Below, one piece after another: positions 23,948 through 32,610 of a stretch of DNA of 46,013 nt. The DNA is from JAZDJP01 sp043803805. GTDB taxonomy: Bacteria > Planctomycetota > JAZDJP01. The notes under the pieces were generated by a model that worked only from the letters and a program-made list of their open reading frames with translations, was not told the DNA's origin and searched no databases. The position numbers and the translations under genes were made by a program. How positions within the stretch are numbered: the stretch's first letter is position 1; every line of letters begins with the position of its first letter. The DNA lies in NCBI GenBank assembly GCA_043803805.1, contig JAZDJP010000043.1, forward strand, positions 1 to 46,013, in the 5' to 3' direction.

Positions 23948-25936
23948 CTACTCGAGCTCCAGATTCTCGAGAAAAGCCGCCAGTTCCTCCCGCTTGGCGC
24001 GCTCCGTGGTCTTGGCGGCCTCCAGTTCGTCCTCGAGTTTGTCAATGCGATCCTCCTGCTCGGCGAGTTTTTTTGTGTAACGTTCGCGGAGCTTGGAACC
24101 GGCGGGCACCGCGGCCAGGTCGGCGCGGATGCGCTTCTGATCCTCGAAGAGTTCGGCCTTGCGCTCCTCCAGAGTTCCACGATCGGCTTCCGCCTTGACG
24201 ATTTGTTTTTGGATTTCCAGAATAGCCTGCAACGCCTTCTTGACCTTCGCGGAGACCGGCCCGTCAACATAATATGAAAAGTTCGATTCGTCCAGATCGG
24301 TCAGCGCCATGTGCGAGACGCTGGTGCGCTGGGTGACCACCTCCAGCTTCGCTGAGGCGCCGGCCTTCAAATCCACTCGGAAGCGATATTGCGCATCGGT
24401 GCGTTCATCGAATTTGCCGGGGGACTTGAGTTCCCAACTGTTGTCGTAGGGATGTTCCACAACGACCGCCTTGGCGGCGTCCTTCTTGTTTTTGAGCGCG
24501 TACGTGGCCCGCCGGCTCTCCCGCTGTGTGACACGAAGGCACCCCTGCGCAATGGCCAGGCTGATCATTTCGGTGGTGGTTCCAAAGACCTCGGCATCCA
24601 CGTGGCAGGCCAAATCCAGACCGTAGCTGATCAGGCGTTCCTCGCCGGCATGCAGGGTGGGCACCTGGGCGTCGCCGGCGTAGACATCCTCATCGAAAAT
24701 GGTCACCGGACCGCTCATCAGGGTCAGCCCGGTGGAATTCTTCATCTTGTAGGAACTGTAGGGATGCTTGGGATGGTTGGCGGCGTTGTAGACCGAAAGT
24801 TTCTCACCCTCGACGCCCGCGGCAATGATGGGCAGCGCCGCGGCGCTCTGCCGAGCGATGCTCACGGGGAGCTTGATCGTGTAGCAGAAGAGCTCTCCGG
24901 CCGCTCCGCCGGCCGCGGCGGCTCCGGCGGCCTCCATCGAATCGGACATCGTTTTCTCACAAGGAGCGATGGACTCGCAAACCATGGCAGGTGCCGAACG
25001 CGGTCGCGCACCTCTCTTTTCTGTCCGGGAACGCGTACCGCTCAATTTCATATTCATATCGGCGGATTCTTCCAAACATTCCCCGGCAACCGATTCGGCA
25101 TGGCCCACAGGCCGCAGACCGGCGTAGAGTTCGGGCTGGACCACGGGACGGGATAAGTATAGCGGTGTGTACAAATCCTGAATGAACGAAATCGGCCGGC
25201 CGGAGACCAGAGACAACTGGATATTCTTCCAATCGTCGTCGGTGGTGTTGTCCACCATGGCCCAACCTTGAAGAAAGGACTTCTTGTCGAGAACAAGCCG
25301 GTAGCTGACCTTCCAGACGGGAGTTTCCAGCAAATAGGCGAGCTTCACGCGGCGCTCGCCGCTACCGGTCAGACCGATGCTCACGGCGCGGCGCTGACGG
25401 TCGCGGCTCCTGGCCAGCACGGCCAGGGCCTTGTCGATGTCGCCCGCCAGATTTTCGTCGAGCACCTTGATCTCGCGGAGGTCGTCCACCGGGAACGATC
25501 GTATCCCGTCCCCGGTCAGGAGACTGAGCACCAGAAATTCGATGACGTCGCCGGATTCGGTCTTTCTCTGCCGGGGCTCCACACCCAGCACCTTGCCGCG
25601 GCACTCGCCGTCGGCGGTGGTCACTCCCAGCGGAACGCCGCCGAGCTGGCCGAGCACGGAACCGAGAGAAGGGTTCCCGGACAGATTCACGCCGAATGCC
25701 TGCAGGGCCTTGCCGGCCGGATCCTGCGAGGCGTAGCCGACACCCGAAACCTGCCCGCCGTCGAGGTCCATCACCACCAGGCTTTTGAGCAGATCATTGA
25801 TCTGTTCCGCGTTGAAGACCAGCTCCAGGGACGCGTTGCCGTTGACCTTCCCGAGGCGGGTGAAACAACCCACCCCGCTGGAGAAAAGCACCACACTGGT
25901 GATCGGAACCGCTTTGGAACCGTCGGAAATACTCAT
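23948..25936 (-). CDS. DUF4139 domain-containing protein
   Basis: 662 residues; the start at 25936 follows AAGGAGGTTGAT. The N-terminal part (ITSVVLFSSGVGCFTRLGKV, NAEQINDLLKSLVVMDLDGG) and the middle (VKLAYLLETPVWKVSYRLVL, DDDWKNIQLSLVSGRPISF, ITIFDEDVYAGD-like segment) match the DUF4139 family. Residues about 580-660 form a long charged coiled coil (KKALQAILEIQKQIVKAEAD onward) at the C-terminus, a position different from the N-terminal coiled coil of many members. No signal peptide or TM helix is seen. The function of the family is unknown; members often look like assembly or surface-associated proteins. It is separated by 179 bp from the heparinase-like gene upstream. Confidence 0.85.
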   Translation of the reverse strand: MSISDGSKAVPITSVVLFSSGVGCFTRLGKVNGNASLELVFNAEQINDLLKSLVVMDLDGGQVSGVGYASQDPAGKALQAFGVNLSGNPSLGSVLGQLGGVPLGVTTADGECRGKVLGVEPRQRKTESGDVIEFLVLSLLTGDGIRSFPVDDLREIKVLDENLAGDIDKALAVLARSRDRQRRAVSIGLTGSGERRVKLAYLLETPVWKVSYRLVLDKKSFLQGWAMVDNTTDDDWKNIQLSLVSGRPISFIQDLYTPLYLSRPVVQPELYAGLRPVGHAESVAGECLEESADMNMKLSGTRSRTEKRGARPRSAPAMVCESIAPCEKTMSDSMEAAGAAAAGGAAGELFCYTIKLPVSIARQSAAALPIIAAGVEGEKLSVYNAANHPKHPYSSYKMKNSTGLTLMSGPVTIFDEDVYAGDAQVPTLHAGEERLISYGLDLACHVDAEVFGTTTEMISLAIAQGCLRVTQRESRRATYALKNKKDAAKAVVVEHPYDNSWELKSPGKFDERTDAQYRFRVDLKAGASAKLEVVTQRTSVSHMALTDLDESNFSYYVDGPVSAKVKKALQAILEIQKQIVKAEADRGTLEERKAELFEDQKRIRADLAAVPAGSKLRERYTKKLAEQEDRIDKLEDELEAAKTTERAKREELAAFLENLELE

Positions 25937-26115
25937 ATCAACCTCCTTCTGTTGATGAAGAATCATTCCGAGCCACGCCGCGTGACCGCAATTTTAACCC
26001 GGTAATTCGCGGAATCCCTCCGGAATCCCCCGGGAACGGCGCGCTTCCGCACGCCGCCCCGATCCCTTCGCGGGAATCGCCACCGCCTTCATGCGTTTGC
26101 TGTCTCCTGAAGAAT

Positions 26116-28260
26116 TCATTTCAGCACCACCTCGTCGTTTCTTTTCACCTGCAACCGGTTCCCGCCGTCCAGCGAGACAACGTCCTTGCTGTCGCCCTGA
26201 CGGATCTCGATGTGAACGGCGCCGTCGCGCTCCGTCATCAGAACCTGCGTCACGACGGGACGGATGTCGCGCACGGGTTCCAGTACCGCCGCAAAGCGCG
26301 CCTGCTTTCCATGACGGCTGATCCGGGTGAGGGGAACGCGGTCGTCCACCGAGGCTCCCGGACCATCGCCCACGAGCACCTCCGTCCCGGGTTCCGCCGC
26401 CATCGTCACGTGGGTGATGACACCTTTGCCCCGGAACTGAACGCGGACGGCGGCGTCGGTCACGCCCTTCATGGCGTTGGCAATGTACTCGCTACCGGGA
26501 AACGCGGCGTCGGGAGTCGCCTTCGTCGTGGCGGCGTCGCAGACCGCGTCGGCGCCGCGGCCGTGATACAGCCAGTCGAAGCGCCGTTCCTTGTCCGAAT
26601 CCAGCAGGTCGCAGACGAGAAGGTAGCCCGGCGTGAGTACGAGGAGACGCCGGTTGCGCGTCCCCGGATACGCCTCGTCGCACGCCGCCAGCGCGGCGGC
26701 GTACGTTGCGTTGGCGGTGAAAAGTTTCAGATCGCCCGCGACGCCGGCCTGCGAGCGCCGGTCGACGAGGACGGCATTGTGGCTGAGGGTCGCCTTGTAC
26801 CAGTTGCCGTGAATGGGCAGGCGATAGGCCTGGCTGGCGGCGCGGCCGGGGTCCACGCCCAGTTCCGTATTCATCCCGAAGAATACAAAGCTCAGCTTGT
26901 CGAAGTGCCCGTGGAAGCCGCCGTAGGGACCGAATGTCATGGCCGCGGTCAATCCCGCTTCGCCCGTGGTTCGGAGAAGAGCGTGTCCCGCTCCGCGGAA
27001 GACCTCACTGCCCGGAGCGGGCGCCTTTCCGGCCTTGCCGGGAACACGACCCGCCATGACGGAATCCCACGTCGGCTCGGCCGACAGATAGGGAAACATG
27101 GATTCATCCCGGCAGGCGTTGTAAGCCAACTCGATGTGGCGTCGGACCGAACCCACATCCGTCTTCACATCGTCCCCGAAGCGTGGCAGGGAACCATCCG
27201 GCATGGCATACCTGACGGGCAACGTGAACATCATTTTGAAACGCGACTGCGACCAGAGATCGATGTTTAGACGCCGCGCCCCTTCCGCAATCTCCACCAT
27301 GGCCGACAGGGTGAAAACGTGGTACCCCCAGCTGTTCTCGTACCACATGCCATCGTCGGTGACGGAAACGGCCAGCTGTCGAAAGAAACCGTTGCTCGGA
27401 TCCGTGACGGCCTTCGTGATCCACGAAGCATCCCCGAGGACGGCCCCGCCCCAGAGCATGCTCGCGTTGTGCCAGGTCTGCCAGTTGCTCTTGCCTCCCT
27501 TGTACTTGTCGATGTTCTCGAGCATCGGAATCAGCAGACCGTCGCGGATCCGGACATGGTCGTCCGGGGTCATGCCGGACGCGTCATAGATCAAATTGTA
27601 GGCGGGGGCGATCTGTGTGGACAGGCCAACGGCTTCGTCAAGGGTTTGCTCGAACAGGTGGCCGCCTGAAATTTTATCCCAATTCGTCTGTCCCCTGCCC
27701 GCCGAATGAAACGGATATTCCCGATAGCGTTCCGCATAGCCGAGGAGCATCCGCTTCGCAAAATCCGCAAACTGCGGCTCCTCCGTTATCGCGTAGGCCC
27801 ACGCCGCCGCCTTGAGACGATTCAGATTTTCCTTGTGGACGCGAAAAAAAATCACGTCATCGTAAGGTTCCCCCGTGTAGACGTGCTTGCACTTCGGACA
27901 CCGGTGATGCCCGGCATCCACCGTTTGGAGCGCGATCTGGCACGTGTCGCACTGGTACCATTGATTGTGCTGACCGCCGCGGGGCGGGAACGTCACGGAT
28001 TGTTTCAACGCCTCCTCCGCAGCCTTGACCACGGCCTCCACGGGAACGCGGGACGAGTCGTTGCCGCGGTAAGCCGCGCGCAGACGCAAAAGTTCATCCG
28101 TCGTGCAGGCAACCACCGGATGTTTCTGGGACCATTGGGGTTTGACCGGTATCACGGATTTCCCCTGTCCCTTGCACAGCGAAACGGCGGTGCACATCAC
28201 CAGAACACAAAACACGAATGTTCCCCGGAAACGAAGCGCTGTGCGAATCCCATTCCTCAT
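26116..28260 (-). CDS. Secreted heparinase II/III-like polysaccharide lyase with zinc-ribbon-like insert
   Basis: 714 residues with a signal peptide (residues 1-31, hydrophobic FVFCVLVMCTAVSL). A helical toroid domain spans about 40-400 (SGGHLFEQTLDEAVGLSTQI, KSNWQTWHNASMLWGGAVLG, MWYENSWGYHVFTLSAMVEI) and a heparinase II/III-type beta-sandwich about 400-714 (GPYGGFHGHFDKLSFVFFGM, LSHNAVLVD). Residues 104-124 hold C104-x2-C107 ... C121-P-x-C124, a small zinc-ribbon-like module. Probable role: eliminative cleavage of a uronic-acid polysaccharide outside the cytoplasm. It begins 24 bp after the GH123-like gene, so the two are probably cotranscribed. Confidence 0.85.
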   Translation of the reverse strand: MRNGIRTALRFRGTFVFCVLVMCTAVSLCKGQGKSVIPVKPQWSQKHPVVACTTDELLRLRAAYRGNDSSRVPVEAVVKAAEEALKQSVTFPPRGGQHNQWYQCDTCQIALQTVDAGHHRCPKCKHVYTGEPYDDVIFFRVHKENLNRLKAAAWAYAITEEPQFADFAKRMLLGYAERYREYPFHSAGRGQTNWDKISGGHLFEQTLDEAVGLSTQIAPAYNLIYDASGMTPDDHVRIRDGLLIPMLENIDKYKGGKSNWQTWHNASMLWGGAVLGDASWITKAVTDPSNGFFRQLAVSVTDDGMWYENSWGYHVFTLSAMVEIAEGARRLNIDLWSQSRFKMMFTLPVRYAMPDGSLPRFGDDVKTDVGSVRRHIELAYNACRDESMFPYLSAEPTWDSVMAGRVPGKAGKAPAPGSEVFRGAGHALLRTTGEAGLTAAMTFGPYGGFHGHFDKLSFVFFGMNTELGVDPGRAASQAYRLPIHGNWYKATLSHNAVLVDRRSQAGVAGDLKLFTANATYAAALAACDEAYPGTRNRRLLVLTPGYLLVCDLLDSDKERRFDWLYHGRGADAVCDAATTKATPDAAFPGSEYIANAMKGVTDAAVRVQFRGKGVITHVTMAAEPGTEVLVGDGPGASVDDRVPLTRISRHGKQARFAAVLEPVRDIRPVVTQVLMTERDGAVHIEIRQGDSKDVVSLDGGNRLQVKRNDEVVLK

Positions 28261-28284
28261 GTTCCGACCTTCGTCAATGCCGCT

Positions 28285-30864
28285 TCACTTGCCGCCCATC
28301 TTGACCGTCGCCTCCGCGGCCAGCGCGTAGAGCCCGGCGGAGAGTTTATCCAGGTCGGCGCAGAGCGCCAGGTCCCAGTTGATCTTGCCCCACGGGATGG
28401 CGCGTTGCCGGTCGTCCAAAAGCGTCTGACAGCGACCGGCCAGGTCCTCGCCTAGTTTCGCGCGCCGCGCCGGGTCGAGAAGAATCCGCTCGAGGAAAAC
28501 ACGGGCCTCCACCTCTTGAAGATTCTGACGGGCGGCCTCCAGGCGCACGGTGGCGAGGGGGCCATCCCTGCCGGGCGCGAGCATGGCGGTGACCGAGTGG
28601 GCAATGCCCAGATTGGTGCGCCGGTCATAGGTGTGATAATCCAACAGGGACACCACCTTGCCGTCCTTGCCGAACGGCACCGGCCAGAAGTCCGCGCCGA
28701 TCCATCCGTAGCCCTTGAGCCCGGCGCAGGCCGCGCCTTCCAGACTCAATCGGTACTGGGCCAGGGGACTTCCGTTGCGCAACGTGTCGATGGTGCCGCT
28801 ACCGTAGCGCGGGAATGTGGTCCAGAATTTGGTCTCCTTCCAGCCGTAGGCGTGTCCGTCCTCCGGAAACGAGGCGGAGGGCATGCCCCAGACGTTGCCG
28901 AGGTAACCGGTGGGCACGCCGCGAACGGTCCACTGCTTGGGATGGCAATGCACCACCCACTTGGCCTCCGGGGCGGCGGCCTTGAGGTCCTCGACGCACT
29001 CCTTGGGTGGAACACGGTCGTGGCCGATGCCGACCATCATGGCCGCGGCCAACCCCCGTTTGGCCAGATGCTCCCGCACCACGCCGAGAACACCCGTCCA
29101 GAAAACCCGGCTTTCCGGCTGTCCCCAGGAGGGACCGTCCACCATCTCCATCTTGCCGGTGGCCGGATCCAGAACCGTGAACTTGATGGGCGTGAGCGCC
29201 GCGTCCGCGCCGCCGCCGAAATAAGTGCCGCCCGTCGAGATCGGCCAGCACTGCAGGCAGACGATATCGAGCTTGCCGAGCTTTTTGACCGCCAGGTCGA
29301 TGTATTTGTCAAACAGACTCACATCGTAATCCCAACTGTCGCCTTTTTTGATCCAGCGCACCATGGTGAATTCGTTTCCCTGATACGCCTGGCAGAACAT
29401 GGGAATGTAAACAATCCGGGTGCCCACCTGGCCCATCAGCTCGAAGCTCTTGCCGATCATCTCCCAGTGCTTGTCCGACCACATGGGCACGTTGTACTTC
29501 AGCGCCAGCACCTCGGGTGACTGCACCAGCCAGTAGTAGGATTCCGAGTCCTTTGCGTCCGGCACGGTCCAGTCGGCGACGGAGATTTTCAGCGTTGTCT
29601 CGACGGGGTTGGCGCCGTCGGCGCGGACGGTGAGCTTGCCCTCATAATCGCCCGGCTTGGCGTCGCGGGGCACGTGCACGGTGATCCAAACTGGCTGAAT
29701 CGCCGAGCCGCTCTTGCCCACGGGTACCTCGGCCGGCGCGAAAAGTTCAAGGCCGTCGAATGTCGCCGCCTTGCCCATCTCCGGCCCGTCCGGAATCCCA
29801 TAGCGCACCTGGACGCATGACGCCCCCGGGAGAACGCCCGGCCCTTTCAAATCGGAGACTTCGACTTTCAATCCCCTGATGGGCGTGTCGCCGCCGGCCA
29901 CTACCTGGGCTGAAAAAGCCCCGTTCCGGGCGCCGCGAACGACCACCGGACGAAGCGACTCGCCGACGGGACACGGCTCGTCCGCCCGGACCCACTTGGC
30001 GGTTTGCCGATTCCAGACGCGCAAGCCTCCCATGGCCACACGCCCCGAAGCGGAGGCCCCGGCGGGCGCGGTGAGTTTGAGATCGCCGAGCCGCAGTGTG
30101 CTCCACTGACCGTATTCCTTGTTACCCTCCTTGACTCCGCATTCGTAGAAAATCGCGTCGGTAAGCGGCCTGTGAAATTCCAGCGCCAGAACATTCGTGC
30201 CCTTCCGGAGCGCGTCGGCGGGAAGCTTGATTTTCTCAAGAACGCGCTCGCGCATTTTGAAACGATCGGGATACCGGCCGGGATCTCCGAAGCCGCCGTT
30301 GTAGTGCCGGAGCAGAAATCCCTCCGGATTCACAAAGGCCTCTTTCGGATAGGACTCGGCGGGGGTTTCAGGCTTGACCTCGCCGGCGGGCATGTGGCCG
30401 CGGCCGATTTCCTTTCCGTTGAGATAAATCACCATACCGCCCCGGTAACCGAGCGAGAGCTCCAGTCCCGCGGCCTTTGACGGATCCTCCACAAGAAACC
30501 GGGCCCTCACGCAAAGCAACGAGACCTCGCGATGATCGCTGGTGTCAATGGGACTCTTCTGCTCCGGCCAGTAGACGTCGTCGAACTCCGGCTTGATCCA
30601 GTCCGCGGGCGGCAACGCGGAGCGGCGGTCCTTGACCTTCCCCATCTTGTCGGCGTGCCCCACAACAACGGCCTGCAGTTCGCCGGAGGACAATTTGATC
30701 TTGTCGGGCTCACCGACCATGAAGAAGCGCACCTGGCAGGACGCGTCCAGGACGTCGCCGCCGGCGTGGGGCGCGGCCGGAACCGGCTCGGCCGCCCCGG
30801 CGCCGCACAAGATGGCCCCGGCGCCGGCCAGCGCAATCAATCTCCCGAGTCGGGTGATAAGCAT
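28285..30864 (-). CDS. GH123-like (DUF4091-type) secreted glycosidase
   Basis: 859 residues; the start at 30864 follows AAGGAGGTACTGCCC. The signal peptide is MLITRLGRLIALAGAGAIL and onward. Residues about 90-260 are a jelly-roll domain (YRGGMVIYLNGKEIGRGHMP, NVLALEFHRPL). About 330-440 is the GH123 N-terminal-like domain (PVWITVHVPRDAKPGDYEG, ISVADWTVPDA). From 445 a TIM-barrel-like catalytic region runs through WLVQSPEVLALKYNVPMWSD, GLKGYGWIGADFWPVPFG and a helical tail. It is paralogous to the gene at 1-2210 and shows what that gene's missing end should look like, but its leader and upstream region are different. GH123 enzymes act on N-acetylgalactosaminides; activity here is unproven. Confidence 0.78.
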   Translation of the reverse strand: MLITRLGRLIALAGAGAILCGAGAAEPVPAAPHAGGDVLDASCQVRFFMVGEPDKIKLSSGELQAVVVGHADKMGKVKDRRSALPPADWIKPEFDDVYWPEQKSPIDTSDHREVSLLCVRARFLVEDPSKAAGLELSLGYRGGMVIYLNGKEIGRGHMPAGEVKPETPAESYPKEAFVNPEGFLLRHYNGGFGDPGRYPDRFKMRERVLEKIKLPADALRKGTNVLALEFHRPLTDAIFYECGVKEGNKEYGQWSTLRLGDLKLTAPAGASASGRVAMGGLRVWNRQTAKWVRADEPCPVGESLRPVVVRGARNGAFSAQVVAGGDTPIRGLKVEVSDLKGPGVLPGASCVQVRYGIPDGPEMGKAATFDGLELFAPAEVPVGKSGSAIQPVWITVHVPRDAKPGDYEGKLTVRADGANPVETTLKISVADWTVPDAKDSESYYWLVQSPEVLALKYNVPMWSDKHWEMIGKSFELMGQVGTRIVYIPMFCQAYQGNEFTMVRWIKKGDSWDYDVSLFDKYIDLAVKKLGKLDIVCLQCWPISTGGTYFGGGADAALTPIKFTVLDPATGKMEMVDGPSWGQPESRVFWTGVLGVVREHLAKRGLAAAMMVGIGHDRVPPKECVEDLKAAAPEAKWVVHCHPKQWTVRGVPTGYLGNVWGMPSASFPEDGHAYGWKETKFWTTFPRYGSGTIDTLRNGSPLAQYRLSLEGAACAGLKGYGWIGADFWPVPFGKDGKVVSLLDYHTYDRRTNLGIAHSVTAMLAPGRDGPLATVRLEAARQNLQEVEARVFLERILLDPARRAKLGEDLAGRCQTLLDDRQRAIPWGKINWDLALCADLDKLSAGLYALAAEATVKMGGK

Positions 30865-30930
30865 GGGCAGTACCTCCTTATCCGTTCGTGTTCGTGCGGT
30901 CGCTATTTTTCGCCGAAGCCGCTGTGGGCG

Positions 30931-30960
30931 AGTCTACCACGGGACAGGCAGGTTTGGCAA
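30931..30960 (-). promoter_or_regulatory. Predicted promoter of the GH123-like/heparinase-like operon
   Basis: Minus strand: TTGCCA (30955-30960), an 18-bp spacer and TAGACT (30931-30936); a start near 30924 would give a 60-nt leader before the ATG at 30864. Confidence 0.4.
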
Positions 30961-31008
30961 GCGAGGAACCGGGCGTGAGATGAACAATCCTTAACCAATA
31001 CACAACAT

Positions 31009-31037
31009 TTGACAATACCCCGGATATGGGGCAACAT
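31009..31037 (+). promoter_or_regulatory. Predicted atpA operon promoter
   Basis: A perfect -35 TTGACA (31009-31014), a 17-bp spacer and CAACAT (31032-31037), which keeps the second A and final T of the -10 box. The spacer contains CCCC-GGATAT-GGGG, a small inverted repeat that could be an operator. The leader to the ATG at 31069 is about 25 nt and includes AGGAGGGGCGG. Confidence 0.5.
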
Positions 31038-31068
31038 GTAGGGACAGGCGACTAATCAGGAGGGGCGG

Positions 31069-32589
31069 ATGAAATTACGTCATGAGGAAATCGCCGCGGT
31101 CCTGAAGAGTCGCATTGCGAACTACCGGGCGGAACTCGCCGTCGAGGAGGTGGGGACCATCCTGGAGGTGGGGGATGGCATCGCGCGCATCCACGGCCTC
31201 TCGGGCGCGATGGCGGGAGAGATGCTCGAGTTCGAGAACGGGGCCTTCGGCCTTGCCTTGAACCTCGAGGAGGACAACATCGGCGCGGTCATCCTCGGCG
31301 AATTCCTCGATCTTCACGAAGGCGGCACGGTGAAGCGGACGCGGCGCGTCCTCCAGGTGCCGTCGGGGCCGGCCGTCATCGGCCGGGTCATCACGCCCAT
31401 GGGGGAGCCTCTGGACAACAGGGGGCCAATCCGCACGGATCATTACCGTCCCGTCGAAAGCCCCGCCCCCGGCATCGCCGACCGGAAGCCCGTGGACACG
31501 CCGCTCCAGACCGGCATCAAGGCGATCGACGCCATGATCCCCATCGGCCGCGGCCAGAGGGAACTCATCATCGGCGACCGTTCGACGGGGAAGACCGCCA
31601 TCGCCGTGGACACCATCATCAATCAAAAGGGCGGGAACGTCATCTGCGTGTATGTCGCCATCGGCCAGAAGGCCTCGACCGTCGCCGCCGTGGTGGACCG
31701 CTTCCAGAAATCCGGGGCCCTGGATTACACGGTGGTCGTTTCCGCCACGGCGAGCGCCCCCGCCCCCCTGCAGTACATCGCCCCCTACACCGGGTGCGCC
31801 ATCGCGGAATATTTCACCTACGAGGAGCACAAGGACACCCTGGTGGTGTATGACGATCTCTCCAAACAGGCGACGGCCTACCGGCAGCTGGCGCTCCTGC
31901 TCCGCCGCCCGCCGGGCCGCGAGGCCTATCCCGGCGATGTGTTTTATCTCCATTCGCGCCTCCTCGAGCGCGCCTGCCGCCTGTCGTCCGATCTCGGCGG
32001 CGGATCGCTCACGGCCCTTCCCGTCATCGAGACGCAGGAGGGGGAGATGTCGGCCTACATCCCGACGAACGTGATCTCCATCACCGACGGGCAGATCTAT
32101 CTCATCCCGGACCTTTTCTTCGCGGGCGTGCGTCCGGCCATCGCCGTGGGGCTTTCGGTGTCGCGCGTCGGCGGCAACGCCCAGATCAAGGCCATCAAGC
32201 AGGTGGCCGGCCAGTTGAAACTCGATCTCGCCCAGTACCGGGAACTGGAGGCCTTCGCGCAACTCGGGACGGAACTCGACAAGGCGACCCAGGCGCAACT
32301 CGACCGCGGGGTGCGTATGGTGGAACTCCTGAAACAAGGACAGTTCGCGCCCATGCCCATTGAAGATCAGGTCATGGTCCTTTTCGCCGGCACGCGCGGG
32401 TTCCTCGACGCCGTTCCCGTGAAATCGGTGCGGGTGTTCGAACAGGAGCTTCTCCGGGCCGTGAAGGTCCATGCCCCGGATCTGGGCCGGGACATCCGGG
32501 CCTCCGGGAAAATCAGTCTGGAGACCGAGACGAAACTCAAGACATTCCTGGCGGAGTTCCAGAAGGAATTCTTGGAGCGGAACAAGTAA
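31069..32589 (+). CDS. atpA: F1 ATP synthase subunit alpha
   Basis: 506 residues, the usual length. The P-loop GDRSTGKTAIA, VVVSATASAPAPLQYIAPYT, DDLSKQATAYRQLALLLRRP and the arginine-finger segment SVSRVGGNAQIKAIK are all intact. It forms the non-catalytic nucleotide-binding subunit of the F1 hexamer. It starts the gene group: the upstream neighbour is divergent and none of atpB, atpE, atpF or atpH precedes it, unlike the usual BEFHAGDC order. A good promoter and AGGAGGGG ribosome site precede it. Followed after 21 bp by atpG. Confidence 0.98.
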   Translation: MKLRHEEIAAVLKSRIANYRAELAVEEVGTILEVGDGIARIHGLSGAMAGEMLEFENGAFGLALNLEEDNIGAVILGEFLDLHEGGTVKRTRRVLQVPSGPAVIGRVITPMGEPLDNRGPIRTDHYRPVESPAPGIADRKPVDTPLQTGIKAIDAMIPIGRGQRELIIGDRSTGKTAIAVDTIINQKGGNVICVYVAIGQKASTVAAVVDRFQKSGALDYTVVVSATASAPAPLQYIAPYTGCAIAEYFTYEEHKDTLVVYDDLSKQATAYRQLALLLRRPPGREAYPGDVFYLHSRLLERACRLSSDLGGGSLTALPVIETQEGEMSAYIPTNVISITDGQIYLIPDLFFAGVRPAIAVGLSVSRVGGNAQIKAIKQVAGQLKLDLAQYRELEAFAQLGTELDKATQAQLDRGVRMVELLKQGQFAPMPIEDQVMVLFAGTRGFLDAVPVKSVRVFEQELLRAVKVHAPDLGRDIRASGKISLETETKLKTFLAEFQKEFLERNK

Positions 32590-32610
32590 GCGCAAGAGGG
32601 GAGGGCTGAC

